Part shown: in pieces, positions 7,613-18,386 of the stretch | How positions within the stretch are numbered: position 1 is the stretch's first letter | Layout of the letters: each line of letters starts with the position of its first letter | Origin: Streptococcus lactarius | Lineage (GTDB): Bacteria; Bacillota; Bacilli; Lactobacillales; Streptococcaceae | NCBI RefSeq assembly: GCF_016642265.1 | Contig: NZ_MRXX01000012.1 | Span: 25,257-54,486 of the forward strand | Length of the DNA stretch: 29,230 nt | Direction of reading: 5' to 3' | The notes under the pieces: model-generated | Told to the model about the DNA's origin: nothing | The model's input: the letters and a program-made list of their open reading frames with translations, nothing else | Databases searched by the model: none | Made by a program: the position numbers and the translations under genes

Positions 7613-8094
7613 TATTTCTCAAGTAATTCTTGGATTAAGTCTTCCATGGATGCTGGTTCTGTTTTGGAGGAGAAGCGTTGGGCGACGTGGCCTTGTCGGT
7701 CGATGACAAATTTTGCAAAGTTCCATTCGATGCGTTTGCCCAGTGGTCCGGTTGCTTGACTTTTGAGCCAGTCATAAAGTGGAAGGGCTTCTTTGCCATT
7801 GACCTTGGCTTTGGCGAATCGTGGAAAGGTGGTCTGGTAGTTGAGGCTACAGAAGCTATTGATTTCTTCTGCAGTTCCTGGAGCTTGCCCCATAAATTGG
7901 TTACAGGGAATGTCTAGGATTTCAAGTCCCTTATCTTGGTAGCGCTGGTAGAGATCTTGTAGTCCTTGGTATTGTGGGGTTAGGCCACAACCGGTCGCCG
8001 TATTCACTACGATGAGGACCTTACCTTGGTAGTGGGAAAGAGAAATTTCTTCCCCTTGTTGGTTTTCTAAAGAAAAATCATAAATGCTGGTCAT
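7612..8094 (-). CDS. gpo: Glutathione peroxidase family thiol peroxidase
   Basis: A 160-residue protein with the hallmarks of the family: Cys36 in NTATGCGLTPQY (peroxidatic Cys in place of selenocysteine), Gln66 in DIPCNQF, and Trp124/Asn125 in EWNFAKF. Cys82 (NSFCSLNY) sits where thioredoxin-dependent members keep the resolving cysteine, so it probably reduces peroxides with thioredoxin rather than glutathione. An upstream in-frame ATG (8103) directly abuts the Shine-Dalgarno AAAGG and cannot use it; the ATG at 8094 has the right spacing. Cytoplasmic oxidative-stress defence. It is divergent from rexB. Confidence 0.9.
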   Translation of the reverse strand: MTSIYDFSLENQQGEEISLSHYQGKVLIVVNTATGCGLTPQYQGLQDLYQRYQDKGLEILDIPCNQFMGQAPGTAEEINSFCSLNYQTTFPRFAKAKVNGKEALPLYDWLKSQATGPLGKRIEWNFAKFVIDRQGHVAQRFSSKTEPASMEDLIQELLEK

Positions 8095-8125
8095 CGGGAT
8101 CATCCTTTCTGTTTCTTTAGCTTTT

Positions 8126-8136
8126 ATTGTAGCACA
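8126..8136 (-). promoter_or_regulatory. Probable extended -10 promoter of gpo
   Basis: On the minus strand TACAAT (8131-8126) is preceded by TGC, an extended -10 element. No good -35 box is seen at normal spacing. Confidence 0.5.
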
Positions 8137-8176
8137 AATGGACTAAAATTGGGGCAAGAGGAGCATGACTTCTTGC

Positions 8177-8205
8177 TTTAGTCCCTCTTGTGAAAATGAT
8201 ATAAT
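8177..8205 (+). promoter_or_regulatory. Probable promoter of the rexBA operon
   Basis: A perfect TATAAT at 8200-8205 is preceded by TGA (8197-8199), making an extended -10. The box 17 bases upstream, TTTAGT (8177-8182), is weak. It lies 49 bases before the rexB start. Confidence 0.7.
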
Positions 8206-8253
8206 AAGAAGATAATAAGCTCTCAAGAAAGTGCCAAAAGGAGAACGGATCGG

Positions 8254-11200
8254 ATGAAATTACTCTATACGGATGTTCGGACCCCCTTGACCAAGGTCCT
8301 GACGCAAGAAGCCGTAAGGTTAGTAGAAGATGGCAAGCGTGTGTTTTACATTGCCCCTAACTCTCTTTCCTTTGAAAAAGAAGCCAAGGTCTTGTCCTAT
8401 TTAGAAGGTCAGGCTTCTTTTGCCATAACCGTTACGCGCTTTGCCCAAATGGCTCGTTATTTCATCCTGAACCAGGTCTTTGAAGAGCACCCCTTGGATG
8501 ACATTGGTCTCGGCATGCTATTTTTTAAAGCTCTTTCCCACATGAAGGAGCAGGATCTCAAAGTTTACGGGGCCCTGCGTAAGGATCCTCAGTTTATCCA
8601 GCAACTGGTCCAGCTCTATCATGAATTGCAGACAGCCCAGATGGATTTTACCGATTTAGAGTCGCTCGAGGAAGCTGAAAAAAGAGAGGACCTCTTGGCG
8701 ATTTTTGAAGCGGTCTCTGAGATGCTGGTCCAGCACCAGTATGAATCCCAGTCCAAGATGGCCTTTTTCCTCAATCAGGTCGAAGAAGGACGGCTGGAAG
8801 AGCAATTACAGGATGTGGCGATCGTCGTCGATGGCTTCACGCGTTTTTCTGCAGAAGAAGAGGCCTTGATTGGTCTCCTTCACCGAAAAGGAGTGGAGAT
8901 TGTCATCGGAGTCTATGCCAGTGAAAAAGCCTATCGGGCAAGCTTTAGAGAGGGCAATCTCTATCAGGCTAGTGTTGACTTTCTCCTCCAACTTGCAAAG
9001 ACTTTTCAGGTTCAACCTCAATATTGTGGGCATGCTGTTGAAGATTCCTTTAGTCGCATGACCCGCATGCTAGAAGCACGCTACGATTTTTCACAAGTGG
9101 AGAATGAGCTCAAGGAGCAAGATCGAAGAGCCGTCCAACTCTGGCAAACCAATACACAAAAAGAAGAGTTGGAATTTGTCGCTAAATCGATCCGTCAGCG
9201 CCTCCATGATGGGGGGCGCTATCGCGATATTCGGGTCTTGCTAGGCGATGTAGAAGCTTATCAACTGCAACTCAAGACCATTTTTGATCAGTATCAGATC
9301 CCCTTTTACTTAGGACGAAGCGAAGCCATGGCCCATCATCCCTTGATTCAGGTCATTGAATCGCTAGGGAGGATCAAGCAGTTCAATTTCCAGACAGAAG
9401 ATGTCATCAATCTGTTGAAAACGGGGCTTTATAGTGATCTGACGCAAGAAGAAGTCGATGCTTTTGAGCAGTACCTTGGCTTTGCGGAAGTAAAAGGTGC
9501 TACAAAATTTCACAAGCCCTTTACCAGCAATCGTCAGGGTAAGTTCAATCTAGAAGCACTCAATGCCCTCCGAGAACGCGTCGTAGAACCTCTAGCTCCT
9601 TTCTTTTCACAGCGCAAACAAAAGGTTTCCCATCTCTTAACCGCCTTTTCAGCATTTCTGCAAGAGGCTCAGCTTTCTCAGAATCTACAAGTTTTGATCA
9701 AGGATCTAGCTTTGGAAGAGCAGGAGCGCTATGACCAGGTCTGGAAGGCCTTCCTTCATGTGTTAGAAGAGTTGAATCTGGTCTTTGAGGACCAAGAACT
9801 GACAGTGGATGACTTTCTAGGTCTTGTCTTATCCGGCATGCAATTGTCACAATACCGGACAGTTCCTGCTACAGTTGATGTAGTGACGGTTCAGTCCTAC
9901 GACTTGATTGAACCCTTGACAGCCCCATATGTCTACGCGATCGGGCTAACCCAGGAGCGTTTCCCCAAGATCGCCCAGAACACCTCTCTGCTCAGTGAAG
10001 AAGAACGACAACAGCTCAACGAGGCCACCCAAGAAGGTGCAGAGCTCCAGGTGGTGACCAGCGAAAACCTCAAGAAGAATCGCTTTGTGGCGGTTTCGCT
10101 CCTTAATGCAGCAACTGAACAACTGGTCCTATCGGCCCCTAGCTTGGTCAATGAAACGGAAGATAGTGTCTCTCCTTACCTTCTAGAATTGGCCAAGGAG
10201 CCCATTGCCATCGAGTGGACGACCAAACAAGCCCAAGCTTCGAGTGATGACATCGGGACCTACCGAGCTCTCTTAGCGCGCGTGATCGAACTCCATCAAG
10301 AAGAGATTGCTAGTGAGCTGTCTGCTGAAGAAGCCAGCTTTTGGGGTGTGGCCGTGCGGGTCTTGCGAAAGAAATTGGCCGCTGAAGGCATCCAGATTCC
10401 TCAGATTTCAACGGAATTAAAGAGTCGTCAGCTCCAGTCGGATACGCTTCAAGCGCTCTATCCTAAAGGAAAAGCCTTGACCTTATCCGCTTCTGCCTTG
10501 AATGAATACTATAAGCACCAGTATGCCTTTTATCTGCGCTATGTCTTGGGCTTACAAGAGGATGAGACCATCCGGCCAGACGCTCGCAGTCATGGGAATT
10601 TCTTGCACCGAATCTTTGAACGGGTCTTAAAAGACAGCTCCGATCGAGCGTTTGATCGACGTTTAAACGAGGCCATTCGAGAAACCAGCCAAGAAGCAGA
10701 GTTTCAGCAATTGTATGGAGAAAATGGAGAGACCGAGTTTATTCGCAACTTGCTTCTTGATACCGCTAAAACAACGGGACGGGTCCTCGCCCAGCAAAAT
10801 GGTATCGAGACCATCGGTGAGGAAACACTCTTTGGAGGGAGTGCCCACACCTCTTATCCTTTGTCTGATGGCAGGCTCTTGCAGCTACGGGGCAAGGTGG
10901 ACCGTATTGATCAGTTAAGTGATCGGGGAGCCCTCGGAGTCGTGGACTACAAGTCTAGTCTGACGCAATTCCACTATGACAAGTTCTTTAACGGCCTTAA
11001 TTCTCAATTGCCGACCTATCTCTCTGCGATTCAGGATCTGAAGGAATACCAAGAGGAGCAGGGGATTTTCGGAGCCATGTATTTGGAAATGGGAGATCCC
11101 CTAGTGGATCTGAAAAAGACCAAGACAGTAGAGGATGCCATCAACCAAACCATGAAGAGTCAGCAATACAAGGGACTCTTTATGGCGGATCAGGCAGCCT

Positions 11201-11520
11201 ATCTGGGAGAGGCCTATGATAAGAACAAGGCCATGATGCTGACCAAGGAAGAGCTGGATCTGCTCCTCTTGTACAATGCTTATCTCTATAAAACAGCAGC
11301 AGAAGGGATCCTCAAGGGGCAATTTGCCATCAATCCCTATAGTGAAAATGGGCGCAATATCGCACCATATGTGGAGCAGTTTAAATCCATCACAGGCTTT
11401 GAAGCCGATCGTCACCTAGGTCAGGCACGATTCTTGACCAAACTAGACCAAAAAGGAATACGCGGTGAAAAGGTGAAAGCCGCTTGGATCGAGAAGATGA
11501 AGGAGGTCTTGAACAAATGA
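8254..11520 (+). CDS. rexB: ATP-dependent helicase/nuclease subunit B, RexB (AddB-like)
   Basis: A 1088-residue partner of RexA in the AddAB-type complex that processes double-strand DNA ends for recombination and degrades linear DNA. The C-terminal RecB-like nuclease domain is visible: His785 (NFLHRIFE), Asp883 (GKVDRID) and Asp898-Tyr-Lys900 (VVDYKSS). The N-terminal part is a helicase-like fold without a readable GxGKT nucleotide-binding loop. Only one cysteine is present in the whole protein (near residue 258), so the four-cysteine iron-sulfur staple of Bacillus AddB is absent; HQYAFYLRY stands where AddB has its first cluster cysteine. AAAAGGAG at 8236-8243 marks the start. Its stop overlaps the rexA start. 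Confidence 0.93.
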   Translation: MKLLYTDVRTPLTKVLTQEAVRLVEDGKRVFYIAPNSLSFEKEAKVLSYLEGQASFAITVTRFAQMARYFILNQVFEEHPLDDIGLGMLFFKALSHMKEQDLKVYGALRKDPQFIQQLVQLYHELQTAQMDFTDLESLEEAEKREDLLAIFEAVSEMLVQHQYESQSKMAFFLNQVEEGRLEEQLQDVAIVVDGFTRFSAEEEALIGLLHRKGVEIVIGVYASEKAYRASFREGNLYQASVDFLLQLAKTFQVQPQYCGHAVEDSFSRMTRMLEARYDFSQVENELKEQDRRAVQLWQTNTQKEELEFVAKSIRQRLHDGGRYRDIRVLLGDVEAYQLQLKTIFDQYQIPFYLGRSEAMAHHPLIQVIESLGRIKQFNFQTEDVINLLKTGLYSDLTQEEVDAFEQYLGFAEVKGATKFHKPFTSNRQGKFNLEALNALRERVVEPLAPFFSQRKQKVSHLLTAFSAFLQEAQLSQNLQVLIKDLALEEQERYDQVWKAFLHVLEELNLVFEDQELTVDDFLGLVLSGMQLSQYRTVPATVDVVTVQSYDLIEPLTAPYVYAIGLTQERFPKIAQNTSLLSEEERQQLNEATQEGAELQVVTSENLKKNRFVAVSLLNAATEQLVLSAPSLVNETEDSVSPYLLELAKEPIAIEWTTKQAQASSDDIGTYRALLARVIELHQEEIASELSAEEASFWGVAVRVLRKKLAAEGIQIPQISTELKSRQLQSDTLQALYPKGKALTLSASALNEYYKHQYAFYLRYVLGLQEDETIRPDARSHGNFLHRIFERVLKDSSDRAFDRRLNEAIRETSQEAEFQQLYGENGETEFIRNLLLDTAKTTGRVLAQQNGIETIGEETLFGGSAHTSYPLSDGRLLQLRGKVDRIDQLSDRGALGVVDYKSSLTQFHYDKFFNGLNSQLPTYLSAIQDLKEYQEEQGIFGAMYLEMGDPLVDLKKTKTVEDAINQTMKSQQYKGLFMADQAAYLGEAYDKNKAMMLTKEELDLLLLYNAYLYKTAAEGILKGQFAINPYSENGRNIAPYVEQFKSITGFEADRHLGQARFLTKLDQKGIRGEKVKAAWIEKMKEVLNK

Positions 11521-14500
11521 TCAAACAAGCATTTTTGACAAGAGAAGAAATCAAGGCCCTTCAGGCCCAAGAAGCAGCCTCTAGCAAGGAGCAAAAGCGG
11601 ACACCGGAACAGATCGATGCCATCTATAGTTCAGGGACCAATATCTTGGTGTCGGCATCTGCTGGTTCAGGAAAGACCTTTGTCATGGTGCAAAGGATTT
11701 TGGATCAGATCCAGCGAGGCATCTCAATTAAGGAGCTCTTTATCTCGACCTTTACGGTCAAGGCAGCAGGCGAGCTCAAGGAGCGTTTGGAAAGCGAACT
11801 TGGGAAAGCCCTGCAAGCGAGCGATGACCATGAGCTAAAGCAACACTTGGCTCGTCAAATCGCAGATGTCGCCACTAGCGATATCGGAACCATGGACTCC
11901 TTTACCCAAAAGGTCCTAACGCGCTATGGCTATTTGCTTGGGTTGGCGCCCCAGTTTCGGATTTTACAAAATGCCAGTGAGCAGCGTCTCTTGCAAAATG
12001 AAGTCTTTCAGACTGTTTTTGACCGCTATTACCAAGAGAAAAATCAAGAAGCTTTTGTCCAGATGGTCAAGAATTTCACGGGACAGCGCAAAAATTTGAC
12101 CTTGTTTAAAGAGCAGGTCTACCAGATCTATGACTTTCTTCAGTCGACCAGTGATCCGGAGAAATGGTTGGAAGAGCATTTCCTAAAAGGCTATGAAGAG
12201 ACCGATTTTGAACAGATTGAAGGTGCTCTGATGGAGAGCATCCAGCAGGCCCTCTATGAGGCAGAGAGCTTTTTTGACTTCCATTTGTCCAATGAGGGCC
12301 AAGCATTTGGCAAGGCCAAATATTTGGAAGCCGTGCAAGAGGTGCTCGATCAGATTGGAAGCCTCACAGAGCGCCCTAATAAAGCGCAACTGACCACTGT
12401 TCTAAAGGCGGTCGTTGCAATTAGCCGGGCTTCAAATGGGGGAGCCTTGACCAATAGAGCTCGTAAAGAAGAGCTGAAAGACCTAGTTACGGCTTATAAC
12501 CAGGACAAAAACCTTCATATCAACCGCCTCAGAGACTTGGAAAATCAGCTTTATCAGCTGGAATTTCAACAAACCTTCCACCAAGAAGAAGGCCCCATGC
12601 TCTCCTTGCTTCGGGACTTTATCAGAGACTTTGCTCGCGCTTACTTGGAGCGAAAAATTCAAGAAAGGGCCTATGAATTTGGGGATATTAGTCATTTTGC
12701 TATTCAAATTTTAGAGCAATTCCCAGAGGTGAGACAAGCCTTTCAAGAGCGCTATCATGAGGTCATGGTCGATGAGTACCAGGATACCAACCATACCCAA
12801 GAGCGGATGTTGGATTTGCTGTCAAATGGCCACAATCGCTTCATGGTGGGGGATATCAAGCAATCGATTTACCGCTTTCGACAGGCAGATCCACAGATTT
12901 TCAATGACAAATTTAAGGCCTACCAAGAAGAAGGGGCGAAAGGACGCTTGATCCTCCTCAAGGAAAATTTTCGGAGCCATGTGGAAGTGTTGGATGCGAC
13001 CAATGATGTCTTTCGCCATTTGATGGACGAAGAGGTAGGAGAGATTGACTACAATCAAACCCACTATCTAGTTGCAGGAAGCGACAAGCAGCGGATGGCC
13101 TTGCCACAACATCGGGCAGAATTTTTGCTCTATGATGGTAGTCAAGACCAGGAAGAAAAGGCCGAAGATGAGGAAGCTTCTCTTGGAGTCGAGACGATTT
13201 CCAAGGGAGAAATTCTTCTCGTTATCAAAGAAATTTTACGCCTCCATCGGGTGGAAAAAGTGCCTTTTAAAGACATCACCCTCTTGACCGCGACACGGAC
13301 TCGAAATGACGCCATTCTGGAAGCGTTTGACCGCTACCAGATTCCGATTGTGGCAGATAGCGGACAGGCGCATTATCTTGAGTCGCTGGAAGTGATGGTC
13401 ATGCTGGATACCTTGCGGACCATCAACAACCCCTTGCATGATTATCCTTTAGTAGCCCTCATGAAATCCCCTATGTTTGACTTTGATGAAGATGAGTTGG
13501 CACGGATTTCCTTACAGACGCTTCCAGAGCAAAAGCAAGTGGCCTTCTACCACAAAGTCCAGTTAGCCCTTAAACAGACTGCAGAGCATGCCAATCTGAT
13601 CGATGGCAAGCTCCTAGCTAAAATCGAGAACTTCCTCCAGGTTTTATCTGCTTGGCGGGCTGTTGCCAAGACCTCTTCGCTCTATGATTTGTTGTGGAAA
13701 ATCTATGAGGATCGCTATTACTATGACTATGTTGGCGCCCTTCCAAATGGCGCCCAGCGCCAGGCCAACCTCTATGCCTTGACGCTTCGGGCCAATGATT
13801 ATGAGAAGGCCAGCTTTAAGGGCTTGTCGCGTTTCATTGCCATGATCGATAAGGTGATCGAAAATGAACACGATTTGGCCAGCGTCCCTCTTGCGGCACC
13901 AAAAGATGCCGTTCAGCTCATGACCGTCCATAAGAGTAAGGGGCTGGAATTCAAGTATGTCTTTATCCTCAATATGGATAAGGCCTTTAATCGCAAGGAT
14001 CAATCGGGACCGATCATTCTCAGCCGTCAAAAAGGGATTGGTTTTAAATACATTGCTAACCTGCCAGTTGAGACCGAAAATCCAGCTGCTCCAGAGTCCA
14101 TTCGCCTGCAGATCGAAACACCTTGCTACCAAGGCAATGTGGAAGAAGCGAAATTAGCCACGATTTCAGAGCAGATGCGTCTTCTATATGTTGCTATGAC
14201 ACGGGCCGAACTCAAGCTCTATCTGGTCGGAAAAGGCCGCGAGGACAAATTGCGCGATACCGATTGGGGGACCAGTCGCAATGGCAAGCTGGATCCGGAA
14301 AAAAGAAAAGAATGGACCTCTTATCAGGACTGGCTCTTTGCTATTCAAGATGTGTTTACCAAGAATACCCTGGCCTATGACACGCGTTTTGTGACAGACG
14401 AAGACCTGTCACCGGATCAACTGGAGCCACTAGAGAAGGAGAAGGGTTCCCGCCTGGATCAGCTCAAGGATGTCCGTCAGTCAGAGGATATTCGTCGGGC

Positions 14501-15182
14501 TTTGGATATCTTGGAAAATGTCGATCGCCTCAATCAGCTCTATGCTCCGGCCATTCATTTGCCAAGTGTCCGTACCCCTAGCCAGATCAAGAAATTCTAC
14601 GAGCCGGTCATGGATGCCAATGGCGTCCAAATCATGGATGCGAAGACCGTGACACCTGAGTTTGAGCTTCCAACGTTTGGTCAAGAAAAAGCGGTGACGG
14701 GAGCCCAAGTCGGTAGTGCTGTCCATGAACTCATGCAGCGCGTGCCTCTTGAAGAAGAAATCACTCTTGATACACTACATCAAGCTTTGGAGCAAGTCCA
14801 AGCAGAGCCAGCGGTCAAAGCGCGCATCAAGCTAGAGACGATTCTCGCTTTCTATGAGACGCCTTTAGGGACCTTGCTTAAAAAAGAAGCCTCTCGTGTT
14901 CATCGTGAAGCCCCCTTTGCCATGCTGAAGAAAGATCCAGCTAGTGGCGAGGACTTTGTCGTTCGGGGGATCTTGGATGGGTATATCGTGCTAGAAGATC
15001 GGATCCTGCTCTTTGACTACAAGACAGATCACTACAAGTTCCCTAGCCAATTGGTCGAACGCTACCGAGATCAGCTCGATCTCTATGCAGAAGCTCTTCG
15101 CCGTTCCTATGGCCAAGAGCACGTTGAAAAATATCTGGTACTTTTAGGTGGCCCTCATCTAGAAGTGGTGAAAGTGGAGTAA
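11517..15182 (+). CDS. rexA: ATP-dependent helicase/nuclease subunit A, RexA (AddA-like)
   Basis: A 1221-residue UvrD/Rep-superfamily helicase with a C-terminal nuclease, the motor of the RexAB double-strand break repair complex. Helicase motifs: SASAGSGKT (46-54), VDEYQDTN (418-425), [11 protein letters not shown] (445-455), TVHKSKG (803-809) and VAMTRAE (892-898). Nuclease residues: His1070 (SAVHELM), Asp1154 (GILDGY), Asp1167-Tyr-Lys1169 (FDYKTD). The start is the ATG of an ATGA overlap with rexB, with AAGGAGG at 11500-11506 inside rexB. Length and motif order match the full-length family, so it appears intact. Confidence 0.95.
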   Translation: MIKQAFLTREEIKALQAQEAASSKEQKRTPEQIDAIYSSGTNILVSASAGSGKTFVMVQRILDQIQRGISIKELFISTFTVKAAGELKERLESELGKALQASDDHELKQHLARQIADVATSDIGTMDSFTQKVLTRYGYLLGLAPQFRILQNASEQRLLQNEVFQTVFDRYYQEKNQEAFVQMVKNFTGQRKNLTLFKEQVYQIYDFLQSTSDPEKWLEEHFLKGYEETDFEQIEGALMESIQQALYEAESFFDFHLSNEGQAFGKAKYLEAVQEVLDQIGSLTERPNKAQLTTVLKAVVAISRASNGGALTNRARKEELKDLVTAYNQDKNLHINRLRDLENQLYQLEFQQTFHQEEGPMLSLLRDFIRDFARAYLERKIQERAYEFGDISHFAIQILEQFPEVRQAFQERYHEVMVDEYQDTNHTQERMLDLLSNGHNRFMVGDIKQSIYRFRQADPQIFNDKFKAYQEEGAKGRLILLKENFRSHVEVLDATNDVFRHLMDEEVGEIDYNQTHYLVAGSDKQRMALPQHRAEFLLYDGSQDQEEKAEDEEASLGVETISKGEILLVIKEILRLHRVEKVPFKDITLLTATRTRNDAILEAFDRYQIPIVADSGQAHYLESLEVMVMLDTLRTINNPLHDYPLVALMKSPMFDFDEDELARISLQTLPEQKQVAFYHKVQLALKQTAEHANLIDGKLLAKIENFLQVLSAWRAVAKTSSLYDLLWKIYEDRYYYDYVGALPNGAQRQANLYALTLRANDYEKASFKGLSRFIAMIDKVIENEHDLASVPLAAPKDAVQLMTVHKSKGLEFKYVFILNMDKAFNRKDQSGPIILSRQKGIGFKYIANLPVETENPAAPESIRLQIETPCYQGNVEEAKLATISEQMRLLYVAMTRAELKLYLVGKGREDKLRDTDWGTSRNGKLDPEKRKEWTSYQDWLFAIQDVFTKNTLAYDTRFVTDEDLSPDQLEPLEKEKGSRLDQLKDVRQSEDIRRALDILENVDRLNQLYAPAIHLPSVRTPSQIKKFYEPVMDANGVQIMDAKTVTPEFELPTFGQEKAVTGAQVGSAVHELMQRVPLEEEITLDTLHQALEQVQAEPAVKARIKLETILAFYETPLGTLLKKEASRVHREAPFAMLKKDPASGEDFVVRGILDGYIVLEDRILLFDYKTDHYKFPSQLVERYRDQLDLYAEALRRSYGQEHVEKYLVLLGGPHLEVVKVE

Positions 15183-15185
15183 ATG

Positions 15186-15503
15186 ATGGCAATTGCAAAG
15201 GAAAACATCGAACGCATTCAAAGGATGGAAGGTTATTTGAATGACTATGCTAAGACTTTGGAAGGTACAAAAAAAGCAGTGGATCGACTAAAAGAGCATC
15301 AAGAGAGCTATATCCAACTGCGCGATTATTATAGTAGTCAGGCCTATTTTGATGACTTGGACCTGTCCAATCAAGCTGACTTCCCCGCAGATCTACCTTG
15401 TGGTGTCTTGTCCGAAGATGCTGTCTATGATTTACTAGACGAGCACTTTCAGATGGGAGTGGAACTCTTGGAGATCGCAACGAAGATGATCAAAGAACGG
15501 TGA
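15186..15503 (+). CDS. DUF4298 family protein
   Basis: A 105-residue, acidic, mainly helical protein. MEGYLNDYAKTLEG followed by a charged helix and an L-rich C-terminal helix fits the DUF4298 family, commonly found next to rexA in streptococci. It has no membrane segment or signal peptide. Two ATGs follow the rexA stop directly (15183 and 15186); the GGAG at 15176-15179 favours the second by spacing (6 against 3 bases). It belongs to the rexBA transcription unit. Function unknown; a role with RexAB is only suggested by position. Confidence 0.75.
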   Translation: MAIAKENIERIQRMEGYLNDYAKTLEGTKKAVDRLKEHQESYIQLRDYYSSQAYFDDLDLSNQADFPADLPCGVLSEDAVYDLLDEHFQMGVELLEIATKMIKER

Positions 15504-15960
15504 AATCTTTATTTATTTTTTATCTTTCCTTAGGTGACGGCGGACGTTAGGTGAAATTATCCAGTGGATGATTTCAGCAATCCAGGAAGTTCCATGACTA
15601 AATCAAGATACAAAGGGCGACTGCGGATAAAGCCAAAATAGGAAGTTTGACGAAGAATCTTGAGATTCTAGGAGAACTTATCTTTTTGACGCAATCCGCA
15701 GCCCGTGTTCAATTATTTTTGAGCCCCTTCGCTCTTGAAATTCTTAGCACAGGCTAAAACAGTTCCCCGAACTGTTTTACTCTCAATAATTCCTAGTACC
15801 TGAAACAGGATCTGTTTCTAGCACTTTTCTCACGGCGGAAAGTTTCAGTATATCTTTGAATAAACACAACATATATCATTCTAATTCTTTTAGCATTACT
15901 TGTGTTAGCTTATCTTGACAAGCCCTACCAGCAATAGAAAATTTTCCAAAATGGACTTTT
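15504..15960. other. Gene-free, hairpin-rich intergenic region
   Basis: No credible reading frame is seen on either strand. Hairpins: 15553-15575 (GAAATTATCC/GGATGATTTC); a large stem of 15615-15628 with 15694-15704 (CTGCGGAT/ATCCGCAG plus GGG/CCC) that encloses AGAATC/GATTCT (15654-15669) and AAGTT/AACTT; TAAAACAGTTC (15755-15765) with its perfect complement at 15769-15779; and GAAACAG/CTGTTTC (15802-15818). It could be a non-coding RNA, a set of intergenic repeats, or a decayed insertion. A TTGACA occurs at 15915-15920 without a good -10. Confidence 0.6.
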
Positions 15961-15970
15961 TCTTCAGCAA

Positions 15971-15998
15971 AAAAAGCTCCGGTTTCCCGGAGCTTTTT
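15971..15998. terminator. Terminator downstream of the DUF3042 gene, bidirectional shape
   Basis: AAAAAGCTCCGG (15971-15982) pairs perfectly with CCGGAGCTTTTT (15987-15998) around TTTC. It lies 6 bases past the minus-strand stop codon and can also stop plus-strand read-through from the rexBA side. Confidence 0.9.
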
Positions 15999-16004
15999 GT
16001 TGGA

Positions 16005-16175
16005 TTAGTGTGATACACGGCGACGTGCTGCTTTTTTGCGGTTTTCTTCGATGAAAGCTGCTTTCTTTTCTTCTGGCTCGATTACTTTTTTCTTGAATGT
16101 GTAAACTGCACCTGCGACAGCAGCAACTGTACCAGCAACACCAGTAACAAAACCTTTACCAAATCCTTTAGCCAT
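16005..16175 (-). CDS. DUF3042 family small membrane-anchored protein
   Basis: A 56-residue protein. It begins MAKGFGKGFVTGVAG, continues through a small-residue hydrophobic segment (about 9-25, rich in Gly, Ala and Val), then a Lys-rich stretch, and ends RRRVSH. This matches the DUF3042 family of small lactobacillales proteins. AAGGAG precedes the ATG at a good distance, and a terminator follows. It is divergent from miaA with about 83 bases between starts. Function unknown; a single short membrane helix with a basic cytoplasmic tail is likely. Confidence 0.85.
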   Translation of the reverse strand: MAKGFGKGFVTGVAGTVAAVAGAVYTFKKKVIEPEEKKAAFIEENRKKAARRRVSH

Positions 16176-16207
16176 GAGAATTTCTCCTTTTCTGAACTTT
16201 AAATATT

Positions 16208-16252
16208 TATGTTATAATATATGGTAACGAAAAAACGTGAATTTTGCAAGGA
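16208..16252 (+). promoter_or_regulatory. Extended -10 promoter and ribosome binding site of the miaA operon
   Basis: TATAAT at 16213-16218 is preceded by TGT (16210-16212). No good -35 box is evident. AAGGA at 16248-16252 serves the ATG at 16259. The same short AT-rich gap must also hold the promoter for the divergent DUF3042 gene, which I could not place. Confidence 0.65.
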
Positions 16253-16258
16253 AAAACG

Positions 16259-17146
16259 ATGAAAACCAAGATAATTGTGATTGTGGGACCGACCGCGGTT
16301 GGAAAAACAGCTCTTGCGATCGATTTGGCCCAAGCTCTCAATGGTGAAATCATCAGTGGCGATAGCCAGCAAGTCTATCGCAAGCTGGATATTGGGACAG
16401 CTAAGGCGACACCAGAAGAGCAAGCTGCAGCTCCCCATCATTTGATCGATGTGCGAGAGGTGACCGAGTCCTACTCGGCTTTTGATTTTGTAAGAGAAGC
16501 TAAACAGGCCATCGCGGAGATCACAGCCCGAGGCAAGCTCCCCATCATTGCAGGTGGGACGGGCCTCTACATCCAAAGTCTTCTTGAAGGCTATCATCTT
16601 GGTGGTGAAGTTCCTCATGAAGAGATTCTGGCCTATCGGGCTCAATTGGACTTGCTTTCGGATGAAGACTTGTACCAAAGAGTGGCGGAGCAAGGACTTG
16701 TGATTCCTCAGATCAATCGCCGTCGGGCCATGCGGGCTCTTGAAATTGCACATTTTGGCCAAGACCTAGCAAACCAAGAGACCGATTTTGACCCCTATCT
16801 GATCTGTCTAGATGATGACCGGTCCTTGATCTATGAGCGCATCAATCGTCGAGTAGATCGCATGCTAGAGGAGGGGTTATTAGAGGAAGCACGGTGGCTC
16901 TATGACCATCATCCTGAGGTTCAGGCGGCAAAAGGCATTGGCTACAAGGAACTCTTTCCCTACTTTAAGGGAGAACAGAGCTTGGAGGAAGCCAGTGAGA
17001 TCCTCAAGCGCAACACCCGGCGTTTTGCTAAACGGCAATTGACCTGGTTTCGAAATCGAATGGAAGTGAGCTTTTACGCCATTTCTGCCCCCCACTTCAA
17101 GGAGCAGGTTCTTGCAGATGTAAAGGAGTTTTTGAAGAATGATTGA
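16259..17146 (+). CDS. miaA: tRNA dimethylallyltransferase MiaA
   Basis: A 295-residue enzyme that adds a dimethylallyl group to N6 of A37 in tRNAs reading UNN codons. Visible: P-loop GPTAVGKT (10-17), DSQQVYR (35-41), where the family's conserved Asp contacts the substrate tRNA, and AGGTGLY (98-104). The C-terminal [17 protein letters not shown] is the conserved basic tRNA-contact segment. The start at 16259 has AAGGA at proper distance; an in-frame upstream TTG at 16244 is ignored. It overlaps hflX by 8 bases, as usual in this gene order. Confidence 0.95.
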   Translation: MKTKIIVIVGPTAVGKTALAIDLAQALNGEIISGDSQQVYRKLDIGTAKATPEEQAAAPHHLIDVREVTESYSAFDFVREAKQAIAEITARGKLPIIAGGTGLYIQSLLEGYHLGGEVPHEEILAYRAQLDLLSDEDLYQRVAEQGLVIPQINRRRAMRALEIAHFGQDLANQETDFDPYLICLDDDRSLIYERINRRVDRMLEEGLLEEARWLYDHHPEVQAAKGIGYKELFPYFKGEQSLEEASEILKRNTRRFAKRQLTWFRNRMEVSFYAISAPHFKEQVLADVKEFLKND

Positions 17147-18386
17147 AACAGAAAAGAAACAAGAACGCATCCTTTTGGTCGGTGTGGAACTACAAGGCAT
17201 GGACAATTTTGAGATGTCGATGGAAGAGTTGGCCAGCCTAGCTAAAACAGCCGGTGGAGATGTCCGGGGCTCCTATACACAAAAGCGGGAGAAATACGAC
17301 ACTAAGACCTTTGTTGGTGCAGGAAAACTCGAAGAAATCGCTCAAATGGTCGAAGCAGATGAGATTACAACGGTAGTGGTCAATAACCGCTTGACCCCCC
17401 GTCAAAATGTCAATTTAGAAGAAATCCTAGGAGTTAAGGTCATTGACCGGATGCAGCTGATTTTAGATATCTTTGCCATGCGGGCTAGGAGTCATGAAGG
17501 GAAGTTGCAGGTGCACTTGGCCCAGCTTAAATACCTCTTGCCACGCCTTGTTGGTCAAGGGATCATGCTCAGCCGTCAGGCTGGGGGAATTGGTTCTCGT
17601 GGTCCAGGGGAAAGCCAACTGGAGTTGAACCGACGGAGCGTCCGCAATCAAATCACCGATATCGAACGCCAGCTCAAGGCAGTTGAAAAGAATCGGGAAA
17701 CCCTTCGTGAAAAACGCTTGGAATCACCAGTCTTTAAGATCGGTTTGATCGGCTATACCAATGCAGGGAAGTCGACTATTATGAACCAGTTGACCAGTAA
17801 GAGCCAGTATGAAGCTGATGAACTCTTTGCGACCTTGGACGCCACAACCAAGAGCATCCATCTAACAGGCAATCTGCAAGTGACGTTGACCGATACGGTT
17901 GGCTTTATCCAAGATCTGCCAACAGAGTTGGTATCGAGCTTTAAGTCGACCCTGGAAGAAAGTAAGAATGTGGATCTCTTGGTTCATGTCATCGATGCGT
18001 CTGATCCCAATCATGAAGAGCACGAAAAGACCGTGCTTTCGATCATGAAGGACCTGGATATGTTGGAGATTCCTCGCTTGACTCTTTACAACAAAGCAGA
18101 TAAAGTAGCAGACTTTACACCAACCCAGACACCTTTTAGCTTGATTTCTGCGCGTTCTGAGACAGCCCGTGAGGATCTGCAGGCTTTGCTTTTAGAAAAA
18201 CTGAGAGAACTCTTTGTTCCCTTTACCATTCGCGTTCCTTTTTCAAAATCCTATCGGACACATGACCTAGAGACGGTCGCGATCATTGACCAGCGCGAAT
18301 TTGAAGAAGACGTCGAGGTCATTCAAGGCTATATCGCAGAGAAAAATAAGTGGAAGTTGGAAGAATTTTATGACGGATTATGTTGA
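17139..18386 (+). CDS. hflX: GTPase HflX
   Basis: A 415-residue ribosome-associated GTPase that helps split or rescue stalled 70S ribosomes. An N-terminal HflX domain contains [18 protein letters not shown] (about 49-66). The linker has the Gly-rich [10 protein letters not shown] (149-158), and the G domain shows G1 GYTNAGKS (205-212), G3 DTVGF (252-256) and G4 NKAD (318-321). AAAGGAG at 17122-17128 lies inside miaA, so translation is coupled. The 3' end overlaps the next gene by 17 bases. Confidence 0.95.
   Translation: MIETEKKQERILLVGVELQGMDNFEMSMEELASLAKTAGGDVRGSYTQKREKYDTKTFVGAGKLEEIAQMVEADEITTVVVNNRLTPRQNVNLEEILGVKVIDRMQLILDIFAMRARSHEGKLQVHLAQLKYLLPRLVGQGIMLSRQAGGIGSRGPGESQLELNRRSVRNQITDIERQLKAVEKNRETLREKRLESPVFKIGLIGYTNAGKSTIMNQLTSKSQYEADELFATLDATTKSIHLTGNLQVTLTDTVGFIQDLPTELVSSFKSTLEESKNVDLLVHVIDASDPNHEEHEKTVLSIMKDLDMLEIPRLTLYNKADKVADFTPTQTPFSLISARSETAREDLQALLLEKLRELFVPFTIRVPFSKSYRTHDLETVAIIDQREFEEDVEVIQGYIAEKNKWKLEEFYDGLC

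Noticed and set aside
13644..14132. Long minus-strand frame inside rexA (about 160 residues)
   Set aside because: It lies wholly within the helicase gene, lacks a ribosome binding site and resembles no protein.
15250..15480. Minus-strand frame opposite the DUF4298 gene
   Set aside because: No start signal; the plus-strand gene has operon context and a plausible family.
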